64,000 bases of DNA from Clostridiaceae bacterium OM02-2AC. Its GTDB lineage: Bacteria > Bacillota_I > Bacilli_A > Erysipelotrichales > Erysipelotrichaceae. The notes under the pieces were generated by a model. That model did no database searches and was not told the origin of the DNA. It saw only the letters and a list, made by a program, of their open reading frames with translations. The DNA lies in the NCBI GenBank assembly GCA_003481775.1, contig QULU01000025.1, forward strand, positions 7,880 to 71,879. Reading direction: 5' to 3'. The position numbers and the translations under genes were made by a program. Shown here one piece after another: positions 24,987-33,801 of this stretch (positions are counted from its first letter, which is position 1; every line of letters begins with the position of its first letter).

Positions 24987-25805
24987 TCAAAAAGCTGCTG
25001 TACGGGATACTGGATTTTTGATTTCTGCCTCGTGTAACGCCTCTTTTATAATAGAAACCGAAGCAGCTCCAGTTTCTGGGAAATCCGCATCAAAGGCTTC
25101 CACAGAAATCGTGTTATCATATCCTACGGATTGCAAAAATACACAAAGGTCTTTTACATAGGGCAAATCCTTTTCAAATAAGAAATATCGTTGCAGTCTT
25201 TGATCCCAAGAATTGATATGGATATGTCGTATCTCATCAAAGCACATTCGGCTGTCTGCATACTGTTCACCGGCGTTTACCGCATGATATACATCATATA
25301 CCAGCTTTAGATTTGAAGAATGGATATGCTTTACAGTTTGATAGCACTCCTGCGTATGATTACCAAAATTACATTCTTTCGGATGCAGCGCTTCATACAA
25401 TATCGTGATATCATAAGAGCTTGCTTTCCTAGCAGCCGTATATAGAAAATACTCCATTTCCCGTGTTGCCAGCTCGTAATCATACTCCGGTGGTATCATT
25501 CTGGCCTTTGGAGCGCCGATTCCAATGTTTTTTATATGCAGCTGTGAGGCTCTTTCCAATAATATATCCAAATAAGCACTCCAGACTTTCTCCTGTGCAG
25601 ACGGGCCAATCAAGGGTGTATGCTCATCTGCAAAAGCACTGAAGCCCAATACCGGTATACCCGCGTTCAGAATCTCTTTTCTTTTTTCGTTCCAGATATC
25701 CGTATCCATTTCCATAATCTCTCTTGCGGATAATTCAGCATAATCATATCCGAATTCCTTAGCCAAGGAAATATACCTTACGGCGATGCAGCAGCCTATT
25801 CTCAT
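24987..25805 (-). CDS. xylose-isomerase-like TIM-barrel sugar isomerase/epimerase
   Basis: 272 residues of the AP endonuclease 2/xylose isomerase-like barrel family. Seen: FGYDYAELSAREI, GIGAPKARMIP, ILYEALHPKECNFGN (a metal-ligand Glu), LKLVYDVYHAVNAGE, HIHINSWD and ISVEAFD, the typical metal-ligand strands. Starts at 25805 behind GGAGGGTG, 17 bases after the deoR gene, so it is its operon partner. In tetronate catabolism a protein of this fold (OtnI) isomerises 2-oxo- to 3-oxo-tetronate; the divergent operon has OtnK- and OtnC-like genes, so an isomerase role there is likely but unproven. Confidence 0.82.
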   Translation of the reverse strand: MRIGCCIAVRYISLAKEFGYDYAELSAREIMEMDTDIWNEKRKEILNAGIPVLGFSAFADEHTPLIGPSAQEKVWSAYLDILLERASQLHIKNIGIGAPKARMIPPEYDYELATREMEYFLYTAARKASSYDITILYEALHPKECNFGNHTQECYQTVKHIHSSNLKLVYDVYHAVNAGEQYADSRMCFDEIRHIHINSWDQRLQRYFLFEKDLPYVKDLCVFLQSVGYDNTISVEAFDADFPETGAASVSIIKEALHEAEIKNPVSRTAAF

Positions 25806-25821
25806 ACAGCACCCTCCTTCC

Positions 25822-26577
25822 TTATGCAATAACCAGCTGTGTGCTGCTGGCAGTACAGTATTCTACATAATGCTTCGGCACAGAACCGGATGTGATAATT
25901 TTATTGAAATCCTCAATGTTGGCAAAGGTTCTTAAGGACGTTCGATCAAATTTAGATGAATCTGTCAGGAGAAAGTTCTCCTGGCTTCTTTTCATCATAC
26001 TTGTCTTGATGATTGTTTCCGCATTATCCGGATTTGTAGCACCGGCTTGAATGGTCAATCCGGTTGTAGCCAAAAAGGCCTTGTTTACATTTAAAGAATT
26101 CAGATAGTCCCAATCATATACGTTTATAAGGGAACAGGAAGAATGCTTCAATCTTGATCCCACAACAATCAAATCCCAGTTCTCAACCTCAATCACCTTT
26201 GTAATGACATAGATGTTGTTTGTGACGATTGTTAAATGAAAATCCCTGTGCAGATAATCTGTTAATAAAGAAGTCGTCGATCCGGAATCGATATACAGCA
26301 AGTCGTTGTCATTCACCAATGCAGCGGCATATCTTGCAATTCGTTGCTTTTCCTCGATGTGTGAGGCGATTCTGCTTTGAAAGGAGCTGTCCTTTTTCTT
26401 TGCCAGACTCACACCGCCATAAAATTTCTTAACCAGGTTTTCATCCGCTAATTCATTGATATCTCTTCGTGCAGTATTCATGGATATGCCGAATTTCTCC
26501 GCAATATCCTTCAGTGTGCGATAATCTGTATCACTTAAATACTCTATAATCTCTTTTTTTCTTTGGCTGTTTATCAT
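25822..26577 (-). CDS. DeoR-family transcriptional repressor
   Basis: 251 residues. N-terminal helix-turn-helix (RTLKDIAEKFGISMNTARRDINELADENL) and a C-terminal sugar-phosphate sensing domain of ribose-isomerase-like fold (YIDSGSTTSLLTDYL, VTNNIYVITKVIEVENWDLIVVG, LLTDSSKFDRTSL). The start at 26577 follows GGAAGGATTGC. It faces the PTS operon across 247 bases that hold four copies of AAAATAAC, its likely operators. DeoR proteins usually respond to a phosphorylated intermediate of the pathway they control. Confidence 0.92.
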   Translation of the reverse strand: MINSQRKKEIIEYLSDTDYRTLKDIAEKFGISMNTARRDINELADENLVKKFYGGVSLAKKKDSSFQSRIASHIEEKQRIARYAAALVNDNDLLYIDSGSTTSLLTDYLHRDFHLTIVTNNIYVITKVIEVENWDLIVVGSRLKHSSCSLINVYDWDYLNSLNVNKAFLATTGLTIQAGATNPDNAETIIKTSMMKRSQENFLLTDSSKFDRTSLRTFANIEDFNKIITSGSVPKHYVEYCTASSTQLVIA

Positions 26578-26652
26578 AAGCAATCCTTCCCTCCAGTTTA
26601 TAGATTGTATAAATTTACGCATTTGCTGAGTATATTATAGCAAACTGATGTT

Positions 26653-26745
26653 AAAATAACAATGATTTACCTATAAAATAACCAAATTTATTGTTTTAAA
26701 TACAAATTTATCCAGAATATGAAAATGAAAAATAACTAAAATAAC
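26653..26745. promoter_or_regulatory. four AAAATAAC repeats, probable DeoR operators
   Basis: Exact AAAATAAC at 26653-26660, 26675-26682, 26729-26736 and 26738-26745, all in one orientation; the last two are spaced 9 bases. DeoR-type regulators typically bind arrays of short direct repeats between divergent promoters. Confidence 0.55.
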
Positions 26746-26765
26746 AATAAAATACTAAAAATATG

Positions 26766-26794
26766 TTGAAATTGTTGTTAAGTTGTGGTTATAT
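26766..26794 (+). promoter_or_regulatory. promoter of the PTS sugar-acid operon
   Basis: TTGAAA (26766-26771), 17-base spacer, TTATAT (26789-26794), about 30 bases before the EIIA start codon and 20 bases downstream of the AAAATAAC array. Confidence 0.6.
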
Positions 26795-26824
26795 AGATGT
26801 ATAAAGTGAACGAGAGGTGATGAA

Positions 26825-27247
26825 ATGAAAAGGATTTTATTAACGTCGCATGGCAGATTAGCTTCCGGATTAAAGGATACCTTGGAGTTTTTTCTGGGAC
26901 AATCAGAAATGATTGATGCTGTGGATGCTTATGTAGATACTTCCAGTGATTATCTGCAAAAGCTCCAGAGGTTTGTGGATTCTGCAGAGGTGGGGGAAGC
27001 AATCATATTCACGGACATTTATGGAGGGAGCGTGAATCAGCAGGTTAGTGCAATGGTGATGGAAAGTGGTAAGGATATTCCGGTTGTTACCGGTATGAAT
27101 CTGCCGATTGTTTTATCAGTGGCTATGACAGATGATTGTTTAACTGCTGAACGGGTGGAAAGCTTGCTGAAGGAGTGTCAGCTGCAGCTTGTAAAGCTGT
27201 CCTCATGTGCGTTTAAGGAGGGTGATGAGGATGCGTTCTTTGCATGA
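26825..27247 (+). CDS. PTS EIIA component, mannose family
   Basis: 140 residues, single-domain EIIA of the Man/Fru/Sor class. The phospho-acceptor is His9 in LLTSHGRLASG, and the fold markers FTDIYGGSVNQQV and VTGMNLPIVLSV are present. First gene of an 11-gene operon; GAGAGGTGATGA is the ribosome site. It accepts phosphate from HPr and passes it to the separate EIIB encoded two genes on. Its 3' end overlaps the start of the Fe-dehydrogenase gene. Confidence 0.93.
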   Translation: MKRILLTSHGRLASGLKDTLEFFLGQSEMIDAVDAYVDTSSDYLQKLQRFVDSAEVGEAIIFTDIYGGSVNQQVSAMVMESGKDIPVVTGMNLPIVLSVAMTDDCLTAERVESLLKECQLQLVKLSSCAFKEGDEDAFFA

Positions 27248-28358
27248 GACTGCGCTGCATCGGCTATTTCGTATAAAAGGAGAAATCTATCAGGAACCTG
27301 ATCTGAAAGCCTGCCTGAAGAAATTAAAGCTGCAGGAAACTGATTTGGTGATCACAAGTAATTCCCAGATGAAAAAAATCGAAGAGACAAATGCATTGGG
27401 AAAGGCAGTTCTTTTGAATATGGATGCATACGGTACAAAGGAGCCCAAAGAGGAATGGGTGGATGAAATATTAAAAGAAGCAAATGCGTATCCATATGAG
27501 CGCATTATCGCAATCGGGGGAGGTGCAGTAATTGATGTTTCAAAGCTTTGCGTATTCGGGGATGGTCGCACTGTACAGGAATTGTACAACGATAAAGAGA
27601 AGTTAAGAAAGACACGGGAACTGATTGCTATGCCGACTACCTGCGGTACCGGAAGTGAGATAACCAATGTTTCAGTCGTGGAATTTCCTTCCCTGCACAG
27701 CAAGCTTGGATTGCAGATGGATGCACTCTTCCCGGATAAAGCGATTCTGATTGAAGAGCTGCTGCTATCCCTGCCCTATAAGACATTTGCACTCACATCC
27801 ATTGACGCCTTGGCACATGCGATTGAGGCATTGCTTTCACCCAAAGCAAACCCCTATACAGATATGTATGCAAAAAGTGCGATTCTTGGCATTTTGGAAA
27901 ATCTGCAGGAGGTGAAAGGAACACAGAAGCTGCCGCAGGCTTTGCAGAAAAGTTTAATCTGTGCCAATATGGCAGGGATTGCCTTCAGCATAGCAGGATG
28001 TGCTACGATGCATGCATTGTCCTTCCCCTTGGGAACGAATTGTCAGCTTGCTCATGGGGAAGCGGTCTATGCGGTATTTGCACAAACTCTGCGATACTAT
28101 GAAAAAAAGCATATACCATTGTGCAAGCTGGAAAATGTTTTGAAGAGCCTGCCGGAAGGTCCTTCATCCATTCTGGGGTTACAAGAGCTGTTATCTGAAA
28201 TCTATCCATGTCCGGATTTCAAAGCATTGGGGATTCACGAGGGGATCTGTGATACTTGGGCAGTCAGCGTGTATGAAAAACAACAGCGGCTGCTTGTCAA
28301 TTCACCCTGTGTTTTAAGCAGTGGTGATTTAGCAGCGATTTATAAAAGCTGCATCTAA
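27231..28358 (+). CDS. iron-containing alcohol dehydrogenase, 4-hydroxybutyrate dehydrogenase-like
   Basis: 375 residues of the group III (iron) ADH family. NAD-binding GGGAVIDVSKL near residue 95, PTTCGTGSEITNVSV, and metal ligands in SIDALAHAIEA and LSFPLGTNCQLAHGEA. The overall match to clostridial 4-hydroxybutyrate dehydrogenase as I remember it is strong, including LLVN near the C-terminus. In this operon it more likely oxidises or reduces a hydroxy- or oxo-acid from the imported compound. The ATG at 27231 is chosen because AGGAGG lies 9 bases upstream; upstream in-frame codons are too close. Its placement between EIIA and EIIB is unusual for a PTS operon. Confidence 0.85.
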   Translation: MRSLHETALHRLFRIKGEIYQEPDLKACLKKLKLQETDLVITSNSQMKKIEETNALGKAVLLNMDAYGTKEPKEEWVDEILKEANAYPYERIIAIGGGAVIDVSKLCVFGDGRTVQELYNDKEKLRKTRELIAMPTTCGTGSEITNVSVVEFPSLHSKLGLQMDALFPDKAILIEELLLSLPYKTFALTSIDALAHAIEALLSPKANPYTDMYAKSAILGILENLQEVKGTQKLPQALQKSLICANMAGIAFSIAGCATMHALSFPLGTNCQLAHGEAVYAVFAQTLRYYEKKHIPLCKLENVLKSLPEGPSSILGLQELLSEIYPCPDFKALGIHEGICDTWAVSVYEKQQRLLVNSPCVLSSGDLAAIYKSCI

Positions 28359-28368
28359 GGAGGAACGT

Positions 28369-28854
28369 ATGATAATTCAAATTCGTGTAGATGATCGTTT
28401 GATTCATGGGCAGATCGCAGTCGTATGGTCAAAGCATTTCGCTACCACCCATCTGGTAGTAGCAAATGATCAGGCGGCAAAAAACGAGGTACAGCAGATG
28501 ACATTGAAAATGGCAACTCCCAATGGCGTAAAGGTTCTGATTCGCAGTGTTGATGATGCCATCAAGGTGTTTAATAATCCAAAATCAGAGACAGTCAAAA
28601 TGTTTGTTTTAACCAATAGTATTCAGGATGCCCTGAAAATCGCTACTAGCTGCAAGGTGGAATCGATAAACGTAGCGAATGTTGGGCGTTTTGAAGCAGC
28701 ATCGGAAAAGAAGCAGCTGAATGCGGATGTTGGCTGTACACCAAAGGAATTGGAAGCATTAAAGGAAATTGCCAAGCTTGATATGGAAACCATTCACTGG
28801 GTTATACCGACAAACCCTAAAATCAGTGTGAAAAAGCTGCTGGAAAACAACTAA
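28369..28854 (+). CDS. PTS EIIB component, mannose/sorbose family
   Basis: 161 residues. Phospho-accepting His13 lies in VDDRLIHGQI, the signature of the family; the rest fits the 160-residue standard domain (VVANDQAAKNEVQQMTLKMA). It transfers phosphate from EIIA to the incoming substrate bound by EIIC/EIID. AAGGAGGAACGT precedes the ATG, 10 bases after the dehydrogenase gene. Confidence 0.93.
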   Translation: MIIQIRVDDRLIHGQIAVVWSKHFATTHLVVANDQAAKNEVQQMTLKMATPNGVKVLIRSVDDAIKVFNNPKSETVKMFVLTNSIQDALKIATSCKVESINVANVGRFEAASEKKQLNADVGCTPKELEALKEIAKLDMETIHWVIPTNPKISVKKLLENN

Positions 28855-28869
28855 AGGAGGGAATTGAAT

Positions 28870-29679
28870 ATGTTAAACGTCGCTTTATTATCTGCATTGT
28901 CCTATTTTATCTGTTATGCCGGAAACTGGATATTTGGTCAAAGTATGTCCGATCGTCCAATCTTTATCGGAGCGGTTACAGGACTCTTGCTTGGAGATTT
29001 GCAACAGGGGTTGATTATCGGGGCTACACTGGAGGCTGTATTTATGGGATCTGTCAATATCGGTGGACAGATATCAGCGGACCATTCTGCAGCAACCGTA
29101 TTTGCAGTAGCCTTCGCAACCAACGCTACACTGGATCCGCAGGCTGCCTTGACGATTGCTGTACCTATCGGGATTCTGATGGGATTTGTAACAATGTTTG
29201 TAAATAATATTTTCCTGACTGTATTCACAACCTTAATGGATAAATGGGCACTTGAGGGAAATGAAAGAGGACTTCTCATCTACTTGAACTTTGGCGTTTG
29301 GCTGGTTAAAAATCTGTTCTTTGCTGCTATCGTATTCTTCGGTGTATATGTTGGCTATAATGCAGTTGAAGCATTTGTGGATTCCATCCCGGATGTTGTC
29401 ATGACCGGACTTACCGTTTGCGGACAGCTGCTTCCAGCAGTTGGTCTGGCTTTGTTGATGAAAATGATCTGGACAAAGGAAATCGGTATTTATTATCTGC
29501 TTGGTTTCGTTATGTTTATCTATATGAAGCTGCCAATCATCGCGATTGCAGTAATCGGTATTGTCATCGTGGTAGCGACAGCCATGCGTGACTTTGAAAT
29601 CAATAGAATGAAACAGCACCCGGTCGCATGTGCTGACACAAATGATTCAAATGAGGAACTGGAGGATTTCTTACAATGA
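28870..29679 (+). CDS. PTS EIIC component, mannose/sorbose family
   Basis: 269 residues, polytopic membrane protein with the repeated glycine-rich helices of EIIC-Man (GAVTGLLLGDLQQGLIIGATLEAVFMG is partly visible as the conserved loop, followed by the QISADHSAAT region). The ATG at 28870 is 10 bases after AGGAGG; a TTG at 28864 is less likely. It overlaps EIID by four bases (ATGA). Together with EIID it forms the translocation channel; substrate unknown. Confidence 0.92.
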   Translation: MLNVALLSALSYFICYAGNWIFGQSMSDRPIFIGAVTGLLLGDLQQGLIIGATLEAVFMGSVNIGGQISADHSAATVFAVAFATNATLDPQAALTIAVPIGILMGFVTMFVNNIFLTVFTTLMDKWALEGNERGLLIYLNFGVWLVKNLFFAAIVFFGVYVGYNAVEAFVDSIPDVVMTGLTVCGQLLPAVGLALLMKMIWTKEIGIYYLLGFVMFIYMKLPIIAIAVIGIVIVVATAMRDFEINRMKQHPVACADTNDSNEELEDFLQ

Positions 29680-30506
29680 AACTAACAAATAATTTATCAA
29701 GAGAAGATAAGAAAATGATCAACTCCATTTGCTGGCGCTCACTAAATGCACATTGTTCACGGGTAGGCGGGCAGGCCAGACAGATGGCAATCGGATTCTT
29801 GTGGCAGATCATGCCGGCACTGAACCGTTATTATAAAGATCAGCCGGAAAAGAAAAAAGAAGCACTTTACCGTCATGTTCAATTTTGTAATGTATCCAAT
29901 GCTATCTATCCGTTCCTGGCAGGACTTGTCGCCTCCATGGAAAAAGAAAACAGTGAAGTAGATGACTTTGATACAAGCTCTATCGTCGCAATCAAAGCAG
30001 CGCTTATGGGGCCGCTGGCAGGAATCGGAGATTCCCTGCTGTTCAGTGTCGTACGTGTCATCGCGGCAGGAATTGGTATCAGCTTTGCGTTGCAGGGTTC
30101 TATTCTTGGGCCGATTCTCTTCTTTCTGATTTATAACGGCTGTACGATGGCACTGCGCTTCTCTTTGGGATATGTCGGCTTTATCAGCGGTTCCAGCTTT
30201 ATCACGAATATGTATCAGAATGGTACCCTAAAGATATTGACAAAATGCGCCGGTATACTTGGTCTGATTATGGTTGGCGCAATGACAGCATCTACTGTAA
30301 AATTTACAACAGCGATTTCCATTCCGATTCCTGGTGGAGAAGCGGTCGCATTACAGTCCTCCTTGGATACCTTATTTTTAGGACTTATTCCGCTCCTGCT
30401 GACGTTCGGTTGTAAAAAACTGCTTGATAAAAATGTAAATATCAACTGGATCATGGTCGGAATCTTTGTTCTTTCCCTTATGATGGCTGTGGTGCATATC
30501 GTTTAG
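29676..30506 (+). CDS. PTS EIID component, mannose family
   Basis: 276 residues, with the N-terminal cytosolic region (CWRSLNAHCSRVGGQARQMA) and the conserved MGPLAGIGDSLLF motif at about 110-122, then hydrophobic C-terminal helices. Completes the EIIA-B-C-D set. Overlaps EIIC by ATGA, indicating coupled translation. A 44-base gap precedes the next gene. Confidence 0.93.
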   Translation: MKLTNNLSREDKKMINSICWRSLNAHCSRVGGQARQMAIGFLWQIMPALNRYYKDQPEKKKEALYRHVQFCNVSNAIYPFLAGLVASMEKENSEVDDFDTSSIVAIKAALMGPLAGIGDSLLFSVVRVIAAGIGISFALQGSILGPILFFLIYNGCTMALRFSLGYVGFISGSSFITNMYQNGTLKILTKCAGILGLIMVGAMTASTVKFTTAISIPIPGGEAVALQSSLDTLFLGLIPLLLTFGCKKLLDKNVNINWIMVGIFVLSLMMAVVHIV

Positions 30507-30550
30507 ACTTCAAAATGAAATATTCATGACGGGAAAAGGAGGAAATCTAT

Positions 30551-31192
30551 ATGCGAAAGAAATTGACGATTTTGCACACCACCCTTGCGACAACCACTAC
30601 GATACCCGCAATGATACGGGAGCTGTATCCAGATAAATTTGATATTGTGAACATGTTGGATGATTCTTTACTAAATGATATAAAGTGCAGCGGGAGAATG
30701 AGTGCATCCGTAATAGAGCGATTTATCCAATATACATGTATTGCGAAAAACAATGGCAGCGATGCGCTTTTACTGGCTTGTTCTTCGCTTGGCAAAGCAG
30801 CGGATATCGCCAGAGAGCTTCTGGATATACCGCTATATAAAATCGATGAGCCAATGGCAGATCAAGCGGTGGAGTCAGGAAATAACATCCTCGTTCTGGG
30901 AACGGTGAAAAGTACGCTGGAGCCGACATCCGATTTGATTAGAAGCAAGCGGAAGTCACAGGAGCAAAGTGTCACCTGTATCCTGATACCCGATGTGTTT
31001 GAACTATATGAAATTGACAGAGAACGGCATGATCAAAAAATCGCAGAAGTGATACAGGAGCACTGGAACACATATGATGTGATCGTACTGGCACAGGCAA
31101 GTATGGCGAATGCGATACAGTATATCACGCAGGGCAGAGAGAAAATAGTAACGAGTCTGCCATTGGGTCTTAAGCAGCTGCAGGAGATATGA
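30551..31192 (+). CDS. Asp/Glu racemase-fold protein with a single catalytic Cys
   Basis: 213 residues. The family's first catalytic Cys is present (LLACSSLGKAAD, Cys77), but the second half-site, where racemases have Cys in a VLGC/VLAC strand, reads IVLAQASMAN (Gln182), so a two-base racemisation is unlikely. Family members with only one of the two Cys include decarboxylases and isomerases. The position in a sugar-acid operon, before a cupin and an aldolase, suggests isomerisation or decarboxylation of an oxo-acid intermediate. AAAGGAGG lies 7 bases before the ATG. Substrate unknown. Confidence 0.75.
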   Translation: MRKKLTILHTTLATTTTIPAMIRELYPDKFDIVNMLDDSLLNDIKCSGRMSASVIERFIQYTCIAKNNGSDALLLACSSLGKAADIARELLDIPLYKIDEPMADQAVESGNNILVLGTVKSTLEPTSDLIRSKRKSQEQSVTCILIPDVFELYEIDRERHDQKIAEVIQEHWNTYDVIVLAQASMANAIQYITQGREKIVTSLPLGLKQLQEI

Positions 31193-31214
31193 GTAGGGAA
31201 AGCGAGGAGTCTGT

Positions 31215-31595
31215 ATGGAGTATATAAATAAAAATAGCATCACCGTGGATGCACTTTGCGGACGTGGACTGATACGCGCAGTTGGTAAAAACAGCTGCTT
31301 TGACAGCGATAAAATGACAGTGGGATATGCGTTATACAAAAAAGAGTATGGCATCATGGAGCCGCATGCACATGCAGAGGAAACCGTGATCATCACAAAG
31401 TCGGTGAACGGGTATGTATCCTGGGGGAGTGATGCGCATCATTTGCAAAGAACCATTGCATTAGAGGAGGGGATGATTCTGCATATTCCGGAAAATGAAT
31501 GGCATGCTTTCCACTATGATGAAGGAGGATGCGTAGAAATCGTCTTTATATATGGCCAGGGTGATAACTGCAGGCCGGAGGATAACGAAAGGTAA
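31215..31595 (+). CDS. cupin-domain protein
   Basis: 126 residues, single cupin barrel. Metal ligands are visible as PHAHAEETV (His-x-His and Glu) in motif 1 and the His in PENEWHAFHY in motif 2. Small cupins in sugar operons act as isomerases, epimerases or binding proteins for sugar acids; the reaction here is not clear. GCGAGGAGTCTGT precedes the ATG; 22 bases from the racemase-like gene and 11 from the aldolase. Confidence 0.8.
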   Translation: MEYINKNSITVDALCGRGLIRAVGKNSCFDSDKMTVGYALYKKEYGIMEPHAHAEETVIITKSVNGYVSWGSDAHHLQRTIALEEGMILHIPENEWHAFHYDEGGCVEIVFIYGQGDNCRPEDNER

Positions 31596-31606
31596 GGGTG
31601 CTTATT

Positions 31607-32449
31607 ATGTTAGTTACAATGAAAGAAATACTCGATCATGCAAAGAAAGGAGGCTATGGTGTTACCGCCCCCAATGTACAAAGTGAGGATACGGTAAGGG
31701 CTGTGCTGGAGGTGGCTGAGGAATACCATGCGCCCATGATTGTAGATGTCAATGCGTTTATTCACACGGATCTTCCCTGGTTTATACATATGATACGAGA
31801 CCTTGCAGAAAAGGTGTCAGTACCTGTCGCAATCAATCTGGATCATGGAAAATCCTATGAGGATATCATGCTCGGTATCAATTCCGGGTTTACATCCATC
31901 ATGGTTGATCGTTCCAGCCTATCCTATGAAGAAAATGTGGAACAGACGAAGGAAGTCGTAAAAATGTGCAAACCGCTGGGAATCAGTGTAGAGGCCGAGC
32001 TGGGGCATGTCGGTATGGGAAACAATTATGCTGTAGACGGTGTCAATAATCTTACCGTTCCAAACGAAGCGGCAGATTTCATCAAGGAAACCGGTGTGGA
32101 TTGTCTGGCAGTTGCCATAGGAACTGCACATGGACGTTACACAGGGACACCACATATTGACTTCGAGCGATTAAAACAGCTCGTTGAAGCATGTGGAGAT
32201 ACACCGCTTGTTCTGCATGGCGGAAGTGGAACAGGGGATGAAAATCTCAGAAAAGCAGTTCGATCAGGAATTCAGAAGGTTAATCTGGCTACTGAGCTGA
32301 TCGTTGCAGGAAAAGAGGAGCTGGAGGGCTTCATCAAGGATCCGAATTTTGATAAATGGAAGCTGATTCCTGCCTTCAAAAAAGGGTATAAGGATCGATT
32401 GGCTCATTATGTTGAATTATTTGATCAGGCTGGAAAGGCCTGGGGGTAA
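31607..32449 (+). CDS. class II ketose-bisphosphate aldolase
   Basis: 280 residues of the fructose/tagatose-bisphosphate aldolase class II (KbaY/GatY/FbaA type). Zinc ligands and active-site segments are visible: NLDHGKSYED, VEAELGHVGMGNN, IGTAHGRYTG, LVLHGGSGTGDE, and KVNLATEL for phosphate binding. It would cleave a ketose 1-phosphate or bisphosphate to dihydroxyacetone phosphate and an aldehyde. The start at 31607 is preferred (weak AAGGTAAGGG site); GTG at 31598 is possible. Its presence beside an OtnK/OtnC pair, which also yields DHAP, means the operon may handle two substrates or a branched route. Confidence 0.9.
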   Translation: MLVTMKEILDHAKKGGYGVTAPNVQSEDTVRAVLEVAEEYHAPMIVDVNAFIHTDLPWFIHMIRDLAEKVSVPVAINLDHGKSYEDIMLGINSGFTSIMVDRSSLSYEENVEQTKEVVKMCKPLGISVEAELGHVGMGNNYAVDGVNNLTVPNEAADFIKETGVDCLAVAIGTAHGRYTGTPHIDFERLKQLVEACGDTPLVLHGGSGTGDENLRKAVRSGIQKVNLATELIVAGKEELEGFIKDPNFDKWKLIPAFKKGYKDRLAHYVELFDQAGKAWG

Positions 32450-32550
32450 AGGAAGCGTACAGCAGTTCCCGTAGTATGGAAGTTGTTCCTGAACTGGGAA
32501 CTGTTTCCTGTAAACGGGAAAGCATTTTCTTACCGAAAAAGGAGCTATAT

Positions 32551-33801
32551 ATGGAAACGAAAAATATAAAAATCGGTGTTATCGCTGACGATTTTACAGG
32601 TGCAGGGGACGCAGCCAGCTTTTTAGAAAAAAGCGGTGCTGAAACCATCATGTACAATGCAGTTCCAAACGAGCTGCAGGTATGTGATGCGGCTGTTATC
32701 GCTTTAAAAACAAGGAGCGTTACTCCCCATGCGGCTGTTGCGGAAGTAAAAAAGGCTGTTGATTTCCTAAAGGAAAACGGATGTGAACGAATATATTTCA
32801 AATACTGCTCAACCTTTGACTCCACTCCTCAGGGGAATATCGGAGTTGTAGCTGATTTCTTATTGGAATATCTAGCACAGCCCTTTACAATTCTATGCCC
32901 CTCCTTACCTGTGAATCAGCGCATAGTAAAGGATGGAAATTTGTACGTCAATGGTGAAAAATTAAGTGATAGTCCGTTGAAAAATCATCCCTTGAATCCA
33001 ATGTGGGATTCCTATATCCCCAATCTGATGAAGCCGCAAAGCAAATACCCCTGCTTTATTATGCGGCAGAAGGAGCTTTGTGAGGGAGAATGGAAACAAA
33101 CGATACATGCGTTGAAATGCAGATATGAGAGGTTTTATATCGTACCGGATTATGAAACAGAGCAGGATGGAATACGGATAGCGGAAGCGTTTAAGGAGCT
33201 GCCTGTTCTTACCGGGGGATCCGGCCTGCTTCCCTATGTTTTAGAGAACGATGCTTTGCTGCATCCGGAAAAAAATCAGACACGGAGGCACGGACGGACG
33301 ATTTTGCTATGTGGAAGCTGTTCGGCTGCTACCAGAAGGCAGATTGCGTATTTCCGAAAGCATCATGGCTGCTGTTATCCTGTAAATGCAAACCGTGTGA
33401 TGAATAAAGAGCTTACCGCCCAAGACATTCTGACATATGCAAACCAACAGGCACAGCCGGTGCTGATATACAGTGATGCGGTGGAACAGGATATGCGTGA
33501 GCTAAAAAAGGATGAAGCCTTCGATCAAGCATCGAAGTGCATAGAACAGATCATGGGGGAGATAAGCAGTGCTGCTTTGTCGTTCGGATATGAACGTATC
33601 GTAGTTGCGGGCGGAGAAACCTCCGGGGCTGTCATACAGCAGCTGGGCTTTGATGGATTTCATATCGGAAAAAGTGTTGATCCCGGTGTTCCTGAACTGA
33701 TTCCATTGAAGAATGAGCGCCTTACTCTTATTCTGAAATCCGGTAATTTCGGTGCAGAGGATTTCTTCATCAAGGCGATCGGAGGAAACACACATGAGTG
33801 A
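32551..33801 (+). CDS. otnK: four-carbon acid sugar kinase (DUF1537; 3-oxo-tetronate kinase type)
   Basis: 416 residues. N-terminal substrate domain opens with GVIADDFTGAGDAASFL; the C-terminal nucleotide domain has VAGGETSGAV and LKSGNFGAEDFF, both hallmarks of the DUF1537 family. OtnK phosphorylates 3-oxo-tetronate at O4; related members act on D-threonate or other acids. AAAAAGGAGCTATAT gives the start at 32551. A gap of ~100 bases separates it from the aldolase, but no terminator intervenes. It overlaps the following OtnC-like gene by 8 bases, the known pairing of these two functions. The exact substrate is inferred from family and neighbour only. Confidence 0.85.
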   Translation: METKNIKIGVIADDFTGAGDAASFLEKSGAETIMYNAVPNELQVCDAAVIALKTRSVTPHAAVAEVKKAVDFLKENGCERIYFKYCSTFDSTPQGNIGVVADFLLEYLAQPFTILCPSLPVNQRIVKDGNLYVNGEKLSDSPLKNHPLNPMWDSYIPNLMKPQSKYPCFIMRQKELCEGEWKQTIHALKCRYERFYIVPDYETEQDGIRIAEAFKELPVLTGGSGLLPYVLENDALLHPEKNQTRRHGRTILLCGSCSAATRRQIAYFRKHHGCCYPVNANRVMNKELTAQDILTYANQQAQPVLIYSDAVEQDMRELKKDEAFDQASKCIEQIMGEISSAALSFGYERIVVAGGETSGAVIQQLGFDGFHIGKSVDPGVPELIPLKNERLTLILKSGNFGAEDFFIKAIGGNTHE

